DNA from: Heterodera schachtii
Taxonomy: Eukaryota > Nematoda > Chromadorea > Rhabditida > Heteroderidae
Length of the DNA stretch: 64,000 bases
Assembly (NCBI GenBank): GCA_023374025.1
Contig: SIJG01000082.1
Coordinates: 273,464-337,463 of the forward strand
Direction: 5' to 3'
Part shown: positions 35,014 to 45,614 of the stretch, in pieces
How the letters are laid out: each line of letters opens with the position of its first letter
Position numbering within the stretch: the first letter of the stretch is position 1
Notes under the pieces: model-generated
The model's database searches: none
The model's input: only the letters and a program-made list of their open reading frames with translations
What the model was told of the DNA's origin: nothing
Position numbers and translations under genes: made by a program

Positions 35014-35046
35014 TATCCAATGAATCATTGATTATAGGTGATAGGT

Positions 35047-35588
35047 CGATCCAAAAAAAAAACTCAGTGTGGGCGTTCCAAAAAAAACTCAGTGATTGAT
35101 TGGTCATTTTCCGGAAGCCGATCGCACCACTTTCGGGGCACCAAAAGTCCCTGATCCGGAAATCGGACCGGCACGGTTAAGAACAATTTTTTGTTCAGTT
35201 TTTCAAGGGCTATTCTCAGGCCGGGGCCGGTCCTTGATCCATTCAATTGGAGCCCGGCATGGGTCGGGCACATCTGCCGGAGGACCCTCAGCCTCGCCCC
35301 CGACCCTGTCGGTGGCCAACCCAATCTAAGCGTGCCGGTACCAGCGGCTTTTTTGTACAGATCGATGAGCTCTACAAAACGGTATCAATGGCGTCCGGCT
35401 GTGTCTACTACAAATGGAGAAAATTGGCGAGAAGTGATGCGAAAAATTGAAAAAATAAATAAAAAATTGAAAATGACTTGCGTCCCGCCGTACATTAGGG
35501 TTAACCGGACGGCACCGTGATTTTGTCAATTGAATTATTAAATTTATTTATTTAATTTAAAAATCACTGAGTTTTTTTTTTGGATCGA
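35047..35588. mobile_element. TIR element enclosing a GC-richer, coding-like segment
   Basis: The left end GATCCAAAAAAAAAACTCAG (a shorter second copy at 35077) and the right end CTGAGTTTTTTTTTTGGATC are inverse. The interior 35100-35520 is much less AT-rich than its surroundings and has an open plus-strand run including GFFVQIDELYKTVSMASG and YYKWRKLARSDAK. No start or known family. It may be a transposon that captured a host gene fragment, or a decayed element of its own. Confidence 0.5.
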
Positions 35589-35761
35589 CTCACCACGTTC
35601 ATTATATATTATATGATTAAATTTTAAAAAATTTCCTCAAAGATTTAATCATTTTAACGAAAATTCAAAATTTTGGGCCAAAAACAAAAAATATTTATAA
35701 ATAGGTTTTAAAATTTGATCTCAAAAAAAAATGTCATAAATCTTTGAAAAGCACAAACAAA

Positions 35762-36481
35762 TCACTCTTCTTCTTCTTCTCCTTTTCTCTGAAACATTTC
35801 TTCTCCAAATTGCTTCTTCCAAGTACAAATATTCTTGTGAGAAGTGTTCACAATTTTTCCAATTTCTTTGTCCGTTATTTTTGGATTTTCAATTTTTATT
35901 TGCCAATAAATTTTCATTTTTTCAATTTTTTCTTTTTTCGTAATACTTTTCTTGTCTATGCCAATGCCAAATTGTTTTTTCCATTTCATAATTGTACTTT
36001 TGCTAACTCCAATTTTCTTACAAATTTCGGCATAATTTTGGTTCCATTCATTTTTTGAATAGTTTCTTTTTTGCTTATATTCATTTGTCATTTCAATAAA
36101 TTTTTCTACTATTTCAATTTTTTCTTCATTGGTTTTTGATTTATGACTTTTATATTTATGTTTATTCAATCCCAATTCTTTAATCCATTCAAAAATATAT
36201 GTGCGATTTGTCCCCAATTTTTTCGCTATTTTTTGATCAATTTTATTCCATTCTTTTGTTGAATATATTCTTCCTTTTCCCTTTATTTTTTCTTTTATTT
36301 TATAATATTTTACAATTATTTCTCTTTCTTTCTGCTCATTTCGTTGTTTTTCTTCCCATTTTTCTCCAAATATTTCATCAAATGTTTTCTGTTGCAATTT
36401 TTTATCCATTGATTCAACATAATTAATATTAATTTTGTTGATCAAAAATAAAATTAAAGAAAATATTAGGCATAATTTCAT
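35762..36481 (-). CDS. Secreted triple-HTH repeat protein (copy D, intact)
   Basis: Single exon, 239 aa, subfamily 2 (signal peptide MKLCLIFSLILFLINKININ, residues 1-24). The conserved block is residues 33-44 (TFDEIFGEKWEE). Module ends: LGTNRTYIFEWIKELGL (about 98-114), IGVSKSTIMKWKKQFGI (about 160-176) and VNTSHKNICTWKKQFG (about 212-227), then EEMFQRKGEEEEE. About 18 bases upstream of the ATG is TTTGTTTTAG, a possible trans-splice acceptor. The 5' flank matches those of copies A and H. Function unknown; secretion predicted; DNA binding inferred from the HTH-like pattern. Confidence 0.85.
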   Translation of the reverse strand: MKLCLIFSLILFLINKININYVESMDKKLQQKTFDEIFGEKWEEKQRNEQKEREIIVKYYKIKEKIKGKGRIYSTKEWNKIDQKIAKKLGTNRTYIFEWIKELGLNKHKYKSHKSKTNEEKIEIVEKFIEMTNEYKQKRNYSKNEWNQNYAEICKKIGVSKSTIMKWKKQFGIGIDKKSITKKEKIEKMKIYWQIKIENPKITDKEIGKIVNTSHKNICTWKKQFGEEMFQRKGEEEEE

Positions 36482-37609
36482 TTTAAAGATGAGATAATTC
36501 TAAAACAAATAAATTAAAACATTTAAAAAGTGAATTTATTATATAATTTGACAGTAATTAATCATGGCAAATACATAATAATTAATATATTTTCTCACTA
36601 ATATTTAATGAAGATTTTTAATAAGACTGAAATTAAATAAAAAATAAAGTAATTCCATGATTAAATAACATTTTTATGCCTACTGATCAAAAAATATATT
36701 TTTTTATTCTCTATTTTCATTGCAGTTTTATGAGCAGTAGAGTAGAAACATAATTGTGCAAAAATTAATTCTTATTCACAAATGCCCAATATTTATTTTA
36801 AAATATTCAAATAATAAATCGCAAAGTAAAGAAAAATTTTTTAATAAAAAACCGGATAATTTTCTGATTACGCAAAAATCGTGCGCAAAACCTTATAGCA
36901 TTTTCTTTGAAAACAAGAAATGATAAAAAATTTACTTAATTTTGGATGATTTTTTTCAATGCATTTTAATTTTAATTTTTTTATTTATTTTTATTCAATT
37001 GGATTAATTAGGGTAATTAAAATTAAAATTGAATAAAATAATAGTAATAATTTCATTTTGTATGAAAATTCTCAAAATAAACTGTATCTATTTTTCAAAA
37101 ATAAATTTTAACTTTAATATGTTTTTTATAAATGACAAAAATCGCAATTCAATGTTAAATCGCGAAGAAATAGAAGAAAATTTTTATAAAAAATTATGCA
37201 AAAATCGTGCAAATCATTTAATGCTCAGAATGTCAGGAATTCATTTTTAATTCTATGAAAATTTTTTATTTTTAAACGTATTTTTAAATTCGATCTTGTG
37301 TTTTATTTATTTATTATACGAATTTTATATAAACTAAATTCTTATAATGTTTTATTACAAATATTTAATTTTCTATTTGCTATGGTTATTTAAATGTAAT
37401 CATTATTTTACTTGTTCTTGCCAATATTTGTTCAGTAAAATAAAATTTTAAAATCTTAAATAAAATTATTTCCGATTACGTGGGTTTTTTTGATTTCTAA
37501 GAAATCAATAGAGTTGCGATTTTTTTCATGTATAAAAAAACATATTATTGTTAAAATTATATGTTTGAAAAAATAAATGCCAATTTATTTTTGAGAATTT
37601 TTAATCAAA
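36482..37609. other. Shared flank between two head-to-head HTH copies
   Basis: 36484-36900 carries the subfamily-2 5' flank of copy D, 37300-37609 the subfamily-1 5' flank of copy E. Between them, 36960-37230 holds a degraded subfamily-1 start with upstream flank. No other gene seen. Confidence 0.45.
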
Positions 37610-38295
37610 ATGAAACTCCACTTATTATTCATTTTAATTATATTTTTGATAATCAAAATTAATCAAATCGGAACGGAAAAGAAAAAATTGGAAGAAAAAT
37701 CATTTAATGAAATATTTGGAGAAAAATGGGAAGAAAAAGAAGAAAAACAAAGAAATGAGAAGAAAAAAGAGTAATAATTGTAAAATTCAACAAAATAAAA
37801 GATAAAATAAAGGAAAAGGGAAAGAAATATTCAAATATAAAATGGGGGAAAATTAATTCAAAAATAGCGAAAAAATTGGGGACAAATCGTAATTATATTC
37901 AAAAATGGACCAAAGAACTTGGCCTTAATCAAAAGAAATGATATAAAACAACACCAGATGCTCAAAAATTAGAAATTTTACAAAAATTTATTAAATTGAC
38001 AAATGAATATAAGCAAAACAAAAAATATTCATCAAATGAATGTCGACAAAATTATGTCGAAATTTGTAAGAAAATTGGAGTTAGTCAATTCACAATTATG
38101 AGATGGAAGAAACAATTTGGCATTCACTGTAAAATAACAGAGGAAGAAAAAATGGAAAAAATGAAAATTTATTGGAAAATGAAAAGCGAAAATCCAAAAA
38201 TGAGTGACGAAGAAATTGCAAAATTGATAGAAATTGATCAATCGAGCATTTCGCGATGGAAGAAAAAAATTGGAGAAGAAATAAATGTTGAATGA
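37610..38295 (+). pseudogene. Broken HTH-family copy (copy E)
   Basis: Starts MKLHLLFILIIFLIIKINQI, then the family block. A frameshift at about 37770 gives a stop. The next frame reads module 1 (LGTNRNYIQKWTKELGL) and meets a TGA at about 37939 where other copies have TGC. Modules 2 and 3 are open (37996-38295) and end WKKKIGEEINVE. A recent pseudogene, almost full length. Confidence 0.8.
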
Positions 38296-38819
38296 AAATG
38301 GATGGTTATGAGCAGGGAACGGATTTATATGTGCCAAAAAACCCCCCAAAATATGTGCTAAAAACCGCAAAAAAGGCCAAAATATGTGCCAAAAATTGAA
38401 AAAAAAAACTGCTCAAAAAAATAAGTGAATTTCTCAAAAAAGTCTCATTTTTATCCATTTCGCTAGCACAATGCTAATTAAAAGCATTATAAAGCTTTTT
38501 TGCGTAAATTTTTTCTCGCTCTCAAAAATTTATCATTTTTCGGAATTTTCTTCGTTTAAAATCAAATTTTACCTTAAAAGTGAAAAAAGTCATGAAAAAC
38601 GCCAAAAAATTCAAAAAATTGAAAAAATTATTTGATTTCATACACTCAGGCCAAAAGTATTGAAACAAAAATTTTTTGCAAAATCCGATTATCTCAAAAA
38701 TGGATGGTGTGAAAAATGTCTAATTTACGCCAAAAGATAAGTTATTAGTGCACTAATAAATACCGAAAAACTGCCCTTCCTCAAATTGCTTAGCGTATAA
38801 ATCTTTTATTTTTTTATTT
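38296..38819. other. AT-rich spacer
   Basis: No gene is seen. GTGCCAAAAAACCCCCCAAA and related units near 38330-38390 resemble material near 30230-30800 only loosely. Confidence 0.3.
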
Positions 38820-38927
38820 CCCAAAAATTTTCATTTTTTGAATTTTTTCTTTCTTCGTTATACTTTTAATGCTTAGTCCAAATTGTTTCTTCCATTTTTT
38901 AATTGTTCCATAACTCACGCCAATTGT
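38820..38927 (-). pseudogene. HTH-family fragment joined to a num-1 fragment
   Basis: The minus strand reads GVSYGTIKKWKKQFGLSIKS-like module 2 sequence and the beginning of module 3. It stops at 38927, where num-1 sequence begins without spacer. Confidence 0.7.
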
Positions 38928-39585
38928 ACCAACTGTTGCAGGAGATGGCCCACCACCGAAAGAGTAAAAATATAAATTTATTATTTTTAAATTATTATTT
39001 TTAATGGTGCTTTAAATGCCAATTTAATCTTAAATGCCAATGCTGGCAAATAATCAACAAACGACGGCAAATGCCAATGCAAATGCCGTTGATCCGTTTG
39101 ATGTGAATTGGTCCCAGCGTGTGTTGGAACAATCGGCACTGAAGCTAATGAGTCCGCGCGCAATTCCGCCACTTCCGCAAAGGCGAAAAACGAAAGATGG
39201 AAGAACATTTGATCAAAAGTGATCAAACGATGCCACTTGATCAAAAAAGTGATAAAACGATGCCATTTTTAGCCAAAAAATCCGTTCAGCAATGGAAAAA
39301 CCCCGCCTGTAAATGTTTAGTTTAATAATTAGGGCTAATGATTTTTTGAAATTTGTAAATTTATTCAGCCCTAGTGATTGTTTTTCATCTGTACAGTGCT
39401 TGTCGCTGACCAGAACTTTTATTTTTATATCTTTGATTTTTTTGCTTAAATTTAGAATATATTTCTTTTTTCAATTATTTAATTTTGAAATAGATTATTT
39501 TTAAAATATTGGCAAATGTAAAAATAATGATGAAAATTTGTTATCAAATTGTCAAGTTTCCTTGGTTATTTTTTTATAAATCCAG
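38928..39585 (+). pseudogene. DNA-level copy of the num-1 3' end (two exon parts, intron and 3' flank)
   Basis: It starts inside the penultimate num-1 exon (TACCAACTGTTGCAGGAGATG), passes through a diverged intron, the last exon ([34 protein letters not shown]), the stop region and about 270 bases of 3' flank matching 4985-5306. The intron is retained, so it is not a retrocopy. A frame change near the DQK repeats removes the NPF end. Confidence 0.88.
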
Positions 39586-39792
39586 AGTCGCGGAATGGAC
39601 AAAAAATCACTGGAAAGGAAATCTTTCCCTCCAAGGGAATTCTTTCCTGTCCCTGTCCAACGGGGACAGTGTTGAAAAATGCAAGTGCTGAATTCAATGT
39701 CCAAATGTGGACACTGAAACTGAGAGTTCTCTGTAACCCTCTTAATGACCCAACGGAGGTCAATTTAATGGTCTGTATGAAAGGGTCCTGAT

Positions 39793-40126
39793 TGTCCCTT
39801 TTACAGATTGAGAGAAGAGCTTTTCTCTTACTCTTTATTCAATTAAATACAAATATAATTTGTTGCTGAGCAGAAGTGAAGAAGTGAGACGAAGTGATGA
39901 GAATGAAAATGGGCGGGCTTTTATACCCTCACAAATCAATGGGGCGGAGCAAATAACGTGGTCAAATGCACATACAAAAATCGATCGATGAGTCATAGGG
40001 AAAAATAAATGCAAAGGGAAAAGGATGACTCATAATTAAAAGAAGCGACAAAGAGAAAATGGATCGATAAATTAATGAACAAAACTAATTAAATGCTTAA
40101 TGAATTTTATGTCGCTTTCCGCGACA
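39793..40126 (-). repeat. Probable solo LTR
   Basis: On the minus strand it begins TGTCGCGGAAAGCGACA and carries a good TATA box in GGGTATAAAAGCCCG (39918-39929) followed about 80 bases later by AATAAA (39834-39839). That order is typical of an LTR promoter and polyadenylation signal. No second copy in this window, so the 3' border is uncertain. Confidence 0.5.
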
Positions 40127-40383
40127 AAACCCGACATTTTTCTCGTCCCGAAACCCGAATCCCGACCCGATGATTTTGGGTCGGGTTTCGGGACAAAATA
40201 AGCACTGGTAAGAAAGGGGTCTTGGTGAAATTAGGTAGATAAGGAAATTGGTGGAGAAGGATAAATTTTTGCGAAAAAAATTAAATAATTTATTTCTTTT
40301 AAAGCATTTCTTCTTATGTTTATGTGGTCTAGTTGCTATACTCGGTTTCTACATGTTGCGGTGCTCCATGTTCATTATGAATA

Positions 40384-40492
40384 TACCGTATTTCCTGAAT
40401 TAGTACCGCCCCCCCCCCTATAAATTAGAATTCCCCCGCTCGAGGGGGGTTGAAAAATAGAACCCCGGGGGTACTAATTAGTAAGTACGGTA
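40384..40492. mobile_element. Small palindromic MITE-like element
   Basis: ACCGTATTTCCTGAATTAGTACC at the left is mirrored by GGTACTAATTAGTAAGTACGGT at the right, around a C-run and G-run centre. Preceded at 40130-40200 by a separate CCCGACCCGA / TGGGTCGGGTTTCGGG hairpin. Confidence 0.55.
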
Positions 40493-41219
40493 ACCCAAGA
40501 AACGGCCTATAAAAAGTTCGTTTTCATTTTTTCATTCCTTAACGGGACAAAAATTTTGAAATTAACCCGAACTTTTAACCGCCGAATATTATGGAAATTT
40601 AAGAAATCGATTTGTGTGAGGAAACGAAAGCGATGCTTTTTGTGATTGGCTGACACTTGCGGCGCAGACATTGCGGCGCCCAGTCAAAATGACATTTTCA
40701 GCGCAGAATTAATGACCCCAAGCCAAAAAGTTTTATTTTACTTTATGCATTCCTCCGTTTAATAAACAAATAGGCAATAATGCGCAAGAGTTGGAGTTTC
40801 GTAATTAAAACTTAGAATTATTTTCTAAAAAAAATCTTTAAAATTTTTGAAATTTTTTTTTTCATATAATTCCAAATAAACATGAAAAATTTGCTGAAAA
40901 CTTAGACCGGGCCTGTGGTAGAAAAAATTAGCATTTTTAATTGTCATAAGTAGAAATTGATTTCTAAAATTTTTTTTAGTAAATTTCCGACTTTTTTAAT
41001 TTTTATATGTTATTTCGGCAAAACTAAGTGTGTTTTTTTCTGTTGGTTATAAAAATGAATTTGTTAAACCTAAAAAATCAAAAAATTGGGCAAATTCTTT
41101 TGGTGAAAATTATAATGAAAGAAAAATGATTTATAAATCCTTTTTTAATTAAATTTATCATTTTTTTTATTTAACTCGAAATGAGAAGAAAATGAAAAAA
41201 CTCAGAAAAATTCGCTTCG
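40493..41219. other. AT-rich spacer
   Basis: No gene or clear repeat is seen. Confidence 0.3.
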
Positions 41220-41856
41220 TTAACTAACTCCAATTTTATTTTTTTACAAATTTCAACATTTGAAGAAATTTTTCCAATAATTTCAAATATTTGTAACGAA
41301 AAACCCTCAAAAATTAAATTTTCCCATTAAAAATATGTTTTGCAGCGAATGCCTAATTGTTTCTTCCAATTGGTAATTGTTTCTATTGTTAACTCCAATT
41401 TTCTTACAAATTTTAGCATAGTGTTGTTTCGATTCATTTTTTGAATAGTTTCTTTTTTGCTTATATTCATTTGTCATTTCAATAAATTTTTCTACTATTT
41501 CAATTTTTTCTTCATTTGTTTTTGATTTGTAACTTTTATATATTTGTTGATTAAGCCCCAATTCTTTAATCCATTGGTAAATTTTACTTCGATTTGTTCC
41601 CAATTTTTTCGCTATTTTTGCATTAATTTTGCTCCATTCTTTTGCTGAATATTTTTTTCCTTTTCGCTTTATTTTTTCTTTGAATTTATAATATTTTGCC
41701 AATTATTTTTCTTTTTTCTTCCAATTTTTCTTCTTTTTCTTCCCATTTTTCTCCAAATATTTCATCAAAAGATTTTTGTTCTAATTTTTTATTTGTTGAC
41801 TCAATTTGGTCAATTTTGGTGATTAAAAATAAATGAAAGAATATGAATAAATTCAT
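41220..41856 (-). pseudogene. Broken HTH-family copy (copy F)
   Basis: ATG at 41856 (MNLFIFFHLFLI), the family block, then a one-base frame break near 41700. Module 1 (LGTNRSKIYQWIKELGL) and most of module 2 are open from 41702 down, then another frame break turns module 2's end into ETIRHSLQN, and module 3 is missing. Confidence 0.8.
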
Positions 41857-42312
41857 TTTAAATTTCAGAATAAATTTCTTTCAAGATTTTCTATAAAAAT
41901 ATTCTTTTAATAATTTAAAAAGACAAAATGAAAAAGCTTCAATTATAATGACAATGTAAAGGGTTTTCAAATTATTTTGCTAATAAAATAATGATTTTTA
42001 TGATTGATGAGATACCCATTTTCGTAATTGATTATATTTTAATGAAGAATTTAATTAAATCAGCCTCATAATTTATTTATTTTTTATTCAATATTCTTAG
42101 ATATTATGAATTGTTGAATAAAATAAAATAATAATATCTCGATTTTCTCTTTAATTTTGGAACCAAAAACCTCCAAAATTGTGGCATTCTCTCATTCTCA
42201 TGTTACTCTGTTTGTCCATTTTTAAAAAAAAGGAAATTTATAATTTAGCATAATTAATAAATTAAAAACCCCAAAAATAAAATGGAAAATTGAAAATCAC
42301 AAACAATCACTT
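41857..42312. other. Spacer between HTH copies F and G
   Basis: No gene is seen; AT-rich flanks of the two copies. Confidence 0.35.
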
Positions 42313-43020
42313 TTAATCCTCTGCTGTTCTCTGAAACATTTCTTCTCCAAATTGTTTCTTCCATTTGAAAATGCTATTTCTATTAATTTTCAGTATTTTT
42401 CCAATTTCCTTGTCACTCATTTTTGAATTTTCGCTTTTTAATTGCCAATACATTTTAATTTTATCCATTTTTTCTTTATCCGTTAATCTTTTCTTGCTAA
42501 TTCCAAGTTGTTTCTTCCATTTCTCAATAGTTCCATAACCAACTCCAATTTTAATTGAAATTTCGGCATAATTTTGTTTCCATTCCTTTAAAGAATATTT
42601 TGCTTTTTGCTTATATTCATTTTTCATTTTAATATAATTTTGTAGAATTGCGAGTTTTTCTTCATCAGTTGTTGTTTTGTATAAATTCTTTTTTTGAAGA
42701 CCAAATTCTTTAATCCATTTATAAATTTTGTTTCGATTTGTCCCAAATTTTTTCGTTATTTTACTATCAATTTTCTTCCATTTTTCACTTGAATATTTCT
42801 TTCCATTTTGCTTTATTTTATCTTTTATTTTATTGAATTTGCCAATTATTTCTCTTTTTTTCTGCTCATTTCGTTGTTTTTCTTCTTTTTCTTCCCATTT
42901 TTCTCCAAATATTTCATCAAATGACTTTTGTTTCAATTTTTTATTCACTGATCCAACATAATTAATATTTATGGTGATTAAAAAAACAAAAATTAAAGAG
43001 AATAAAAGGAAAAATTTCAT
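42313..43020 (-). CDS. Secreted triple-HTH repeat protein (copy G, intact)
   Basis: Single exon, 235 aa. Signal peptide MKFFLLFSLIFVFLITININ, family block KSFDEIFGEKWEEKEEKQRN, module ends LGTNRNKIYKWIKEFGL, IGVGYGTIEKWKKQLGI and LKINRNSIFKWKKQFG, tail EEMFQRTAED. It lies in a minus-strand run with copies F, H and I. The 5' flank (TGCAATGACAGTC(G/C)GTTAAAA) is shared with fragment I. Module sequences agree in register with the other intact copies; the residues before the invariant I-x-x-W differ. Role unknown, secretion predicted. Confidence 0.85.
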   Translation of the reverse strand: MKFFLLFSLIFVFLITININYVGSVNKKLKQKSFDEIFGEKWEEKEEKQRNEQKKREIIGKFNKIKDKIKQNGKKYSSEKWKKIDSKITKKFGTNRNKIYKWIKEFGLQKKNLYKTTTDEEKLAILQNYIKMKNEYKQKAKYSLKEWKQNYAEISIKIGVGYGTIEKWKKQLGISKKRLTDKEKMDKIKMYWQLKSENSKMSDKEIGKILKINRNSIFKWKKQFGEEMFQRTAED

Positions 43021-43564
43021 TTTCCTGCAATGACAGTCGGTTAAAACTATTATTTTTTAAAATAATGAAATGAATATCTTAAAAATAATAAAATAAATGT
43101 ATTCCTATCATTTCTATATATTATTATTATTATGATTGATGCGATGACATTTTTGTAATTGATTATCAATGAAAATTTTTTTTTTAAAAACGCCATAATT
43201 GATTTTAAGTTAATATTTTAGTTCTTATGCATTTTTATGGCGAAAAATATTATTTTTACGAAAAATATTATTTTTAAAATATTCTGTTTGAAAAGCATGA
43301 ATATTTAATTTTTAAACAATAAAAGAAATATCATTTTTATCCGTTGGACTCGGATTCGCTGATCTTTCCAAGATTCTTGGAAAGCACTCCAACGCGTTGA
43401 GTCAGTCCTCTTCATGAGGGCAGCAACATGTCTTTTTCTCCTACAATTTTGGTAGAAAAGTTTTAGTGGGTGATACAAGGACCCATCAAGCCCAAATTAT
43501 CAAATATGTAATGAGCAAAATCATAAGAAGAAGACGTCGATTCACTATCATTAAAAAATCAAAA
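43021..43564. other. Flank of copy G and retroelement-like DNA
   Basis: 43021-43320 is AT-rich flank. 43340-43560 is less AT-rich (CCGTTGGACTCGGATTCGC onward) and may be retroelement-derived, but no frame is convincing. Confidence 0.3.
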
Positions 43565-43735
43565 CTAATGGATTTCGGTGAACAATAAGAGCTTTTTCAT
43601 CTCAGGGCCGGTGATCCCTCTGAGCTTTATGAAGAAATCAAATCTTTCCGCCCAAGAATCCCACGACGTCTCCGGTGAATATGATCCTGGCCCTTTTGCC
43701 GATTTGATTTTGTTGTCTTGCTGTTGCTGAGCCAT
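43565..43735 (-). pseudogene. Gag N-terminal fragment of an LTR retrotransposon
   Basis: A 56-codon minus-strand frame starts with ATG at 43735 and includes GSYSPETSWDSWAERFDFF, the kind of opening seen in gag of nematode Ty3-like elements (W-x2-W-x3-F). It ends at a TAG at 43565. No pol follows. The fragment is out of place with respect to the complete element at 47764-52791, which is a different family. Confidence 0.5.
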
Positions 43736-44165
43736 CGCTGCAACGTTTCAAACCGTATATCACGGAACCTTACACAACACAAGTGTTTCGGTTTTTCGGC
43801 GAATCTGCGAAATTGAAAAGTCAACACGAGACTTATTCAATTTCCCAACGAAAATTGTTAACACGAAACAATTTTCGTAAATGTTGATTGCTGTTTGTGT
43901 CGCTTTTATGCTGGCTTTGTTCCTTTGCTGACTGCGCCAATTTAACTGTTGTGTCCGAGCAACAGTTGAAGGGGAATATTGATTTATTCCAAATAAATAA
44001 AGCACAGAAAATTGGGAGGTCAAAGGACAAAAATAAATGCAGATAATAAATGACAAATGAATGGTGGGGAAGCAAAGGAAGGGAAAACAATTTCATATTT
44101 ATGGACAGTCAAATGGGCGGGAAATGTGGGGATTTAAAATTCAAATTATCCCCTTAATACACCAC
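43736..44165 (-). repeat. LTR-like region upstream of the gag fragment
   Basis: GC is higher than in surrounding DNA. ACTATCATTAAA(A/G)AATCAAAACTAATGG occurs on both sides (43545-43574, 44168-44197), enclosing this region and the gag fragment. LTR borders are not proven. Confidence 0.35.
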
Positions 44166-44197
44166 AACTATCATTAAAGAATCAAAACTAATGGGAA

Positions 44198-44910
44198 TTA
44201 AGACCATTTCGTCCTTAAAAAGCTCCAAATGAGTCCTAATACTTGGACTTTAGCTTTCTCAAGTCTGTCCTCAGGGGGAGCAGCTCGTCTCCCCCTCCCC
44301 CGCGGGTACATGGCAACTCGCCGACGGACTAATCTTTTGTTCATAACTTTTTTCGTTTTCTACCAATTTTTATAAAATTGATGTCATTCGGAAGCACTAA
44401 GTGTTTAGAAACTATCATTAAGCAGATACTAAGTGATTAAAAAAATCCCCAAAGAGTTATAACAATTCCTGATTGACTTTTTAAAAGATTCATTTATAAT
44501 TCTGATTTATTTATTGAATAAAAAAACCAATTATTTTTAATCTTAACGAAAGATATGAAAGTTAATTGATTATTTTAAAGGAATAAAATCATATTAATAA
44601 GTAAAACTTTTTTTACAATATATTAATAAAATTCTCATAAATTTGCTAATTATACAAATTTCTGCATAATTTTCAGCAGAACTCAATTTTTGGTTTTTCG
44701 TCCTTACTTTTTATTTTTTATCTATGAAAAAAGTCAATCTGTAATTGCGATCAAATGTAATTTCGGCAATAATTTATAATATGATTAAATATGTAAACAA
44801 TTTAAACATAATAAAATCGGAACGACTAAAATTAGGACAAAGTGAAAGAAATTTAATTAATTTAAAAAGGCACCCGAAAGAATATTTAAATTGAAAAGCA
44901 CAATCAAAAA
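44198..44910. other. Spacer with duplicated flank
   Basis: 44270-44335 is a GC-richer patch (GGGGGAGCAGCTCGTCTCCC hairpin). 44463-44770 repeats 33440-33790. No gene seen. Confidence 0.4.
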
Positions 44911-45612
44911 TCACTTTTCTTCTTCTGCTGTTCTCTGAAACATTTCTTTTCCAAATTTTTTCTTCCAAATTCTTATGCTATTTCTATCAATTTTCAGTAT
45001 TTTTCCAATTTCCTTGTCACTCATTTTTGGATTTTCTTTTTTAATTTTCCAATAAATTTTAATTTTTTCTAATTTTTCTTTCTCTGTTAATCTTTTGAAT
45101 CTAAGACCAAATTGTTTCTTCCATTTTTCAATTGTTCCATAACTAACTCTGATTTTCTTGCAAATTTCTTTATAATTTTGGCCCCATTCTTTTGCTGAAT
45201 ATGTTCTGTTTTGTTTAAATTCATTAGTCATTTTAATATATTTTTGTAGAAATTCAATTTTTTCTTCATCACTTATTGATTTGTAAGATTTGAGTTTTTG
45301 AAGACCAAATTCTTTGATCCATCTATAAATATATTTTCGATTTGTCCCCAATTTTTTCGCTATTTTCAATTCTATTTTGCTCCATTCTTTTCCTGAATAT
45401 TTTCTTCCTTTTTCCTTTATTTTCTCTTTTATTTTATAATATTTTGCAATTATTTCTCGTTTTTTGAGTTCATTTCGTTTTTCTTCTTCTTTTTCTTCCC
45501 ATTTTTCTCCAAATATTTCATCAAAGGATTTTTGTTGTAATTTTTGCTTTTCTGTTCCAACATAATTAATATTAATTAGGACGATCAAAAGTAAAATTAG
45601 GCTAAATTTCAT
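44911..45612 (-). CDS. Secreted triple-HTH repeat protein (copy H, intact)
   Basis: Single exon, 233 aa. Signal peptide MKFSLILLLIVLININYVG, block KSFDEIFGEKWEEKEEEKRN, module ends LGTNRKYIYRWIKEFGL, IRVSYGTIEKWKKQFGL and LKIDRNSIRIWKKKFG, tail KEMFQRTAEEEK. ATCTCATCTTTAAA directly precedes the ATG, with a TTTTTAG acceptor-like site upstream, as in copies A and D. Modules 1 and 3 share the DR/NR-type helix start with copy G, suggesting they are near relatives. Role unknown; predicted secreted. Confidence 0.85.
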   Translation of the reverse strand: MKFSLILLLIVLININYVGTEKQKLQQKSFDEIFGEKWEEKEEEKRNELKKREIIAKYYKIKEKIKEKGRKYSGKEWSKIELKIAKKLGTNRKYIYRWIKEFGLQKLKSYKSISDEEKIEFLQKYIKMTNEFKQNRTYSAKEWGQNYKEICKKIRVSYGTIEKWKKQFGLRFKRLTEKEKLEKIKIYWKIKKENPKMSDKEIGKILKIDRNSIRIWKKKFGKEMFQRTAEEEK

Positions 45613-45614
45613 TT

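Noticed and set aside
35096..35520. A stand-alone gene at 35.1-35.5 kb
   Set aside because: No start, no splice sites and bounded by inverted repeats. Kept as interior of a TIR element.
43565..44165. Part of the complete LTR element at 47764-52791
   Set aside because: The gag start sequences and LTR-like DNA differ. It is a separate, broken element.
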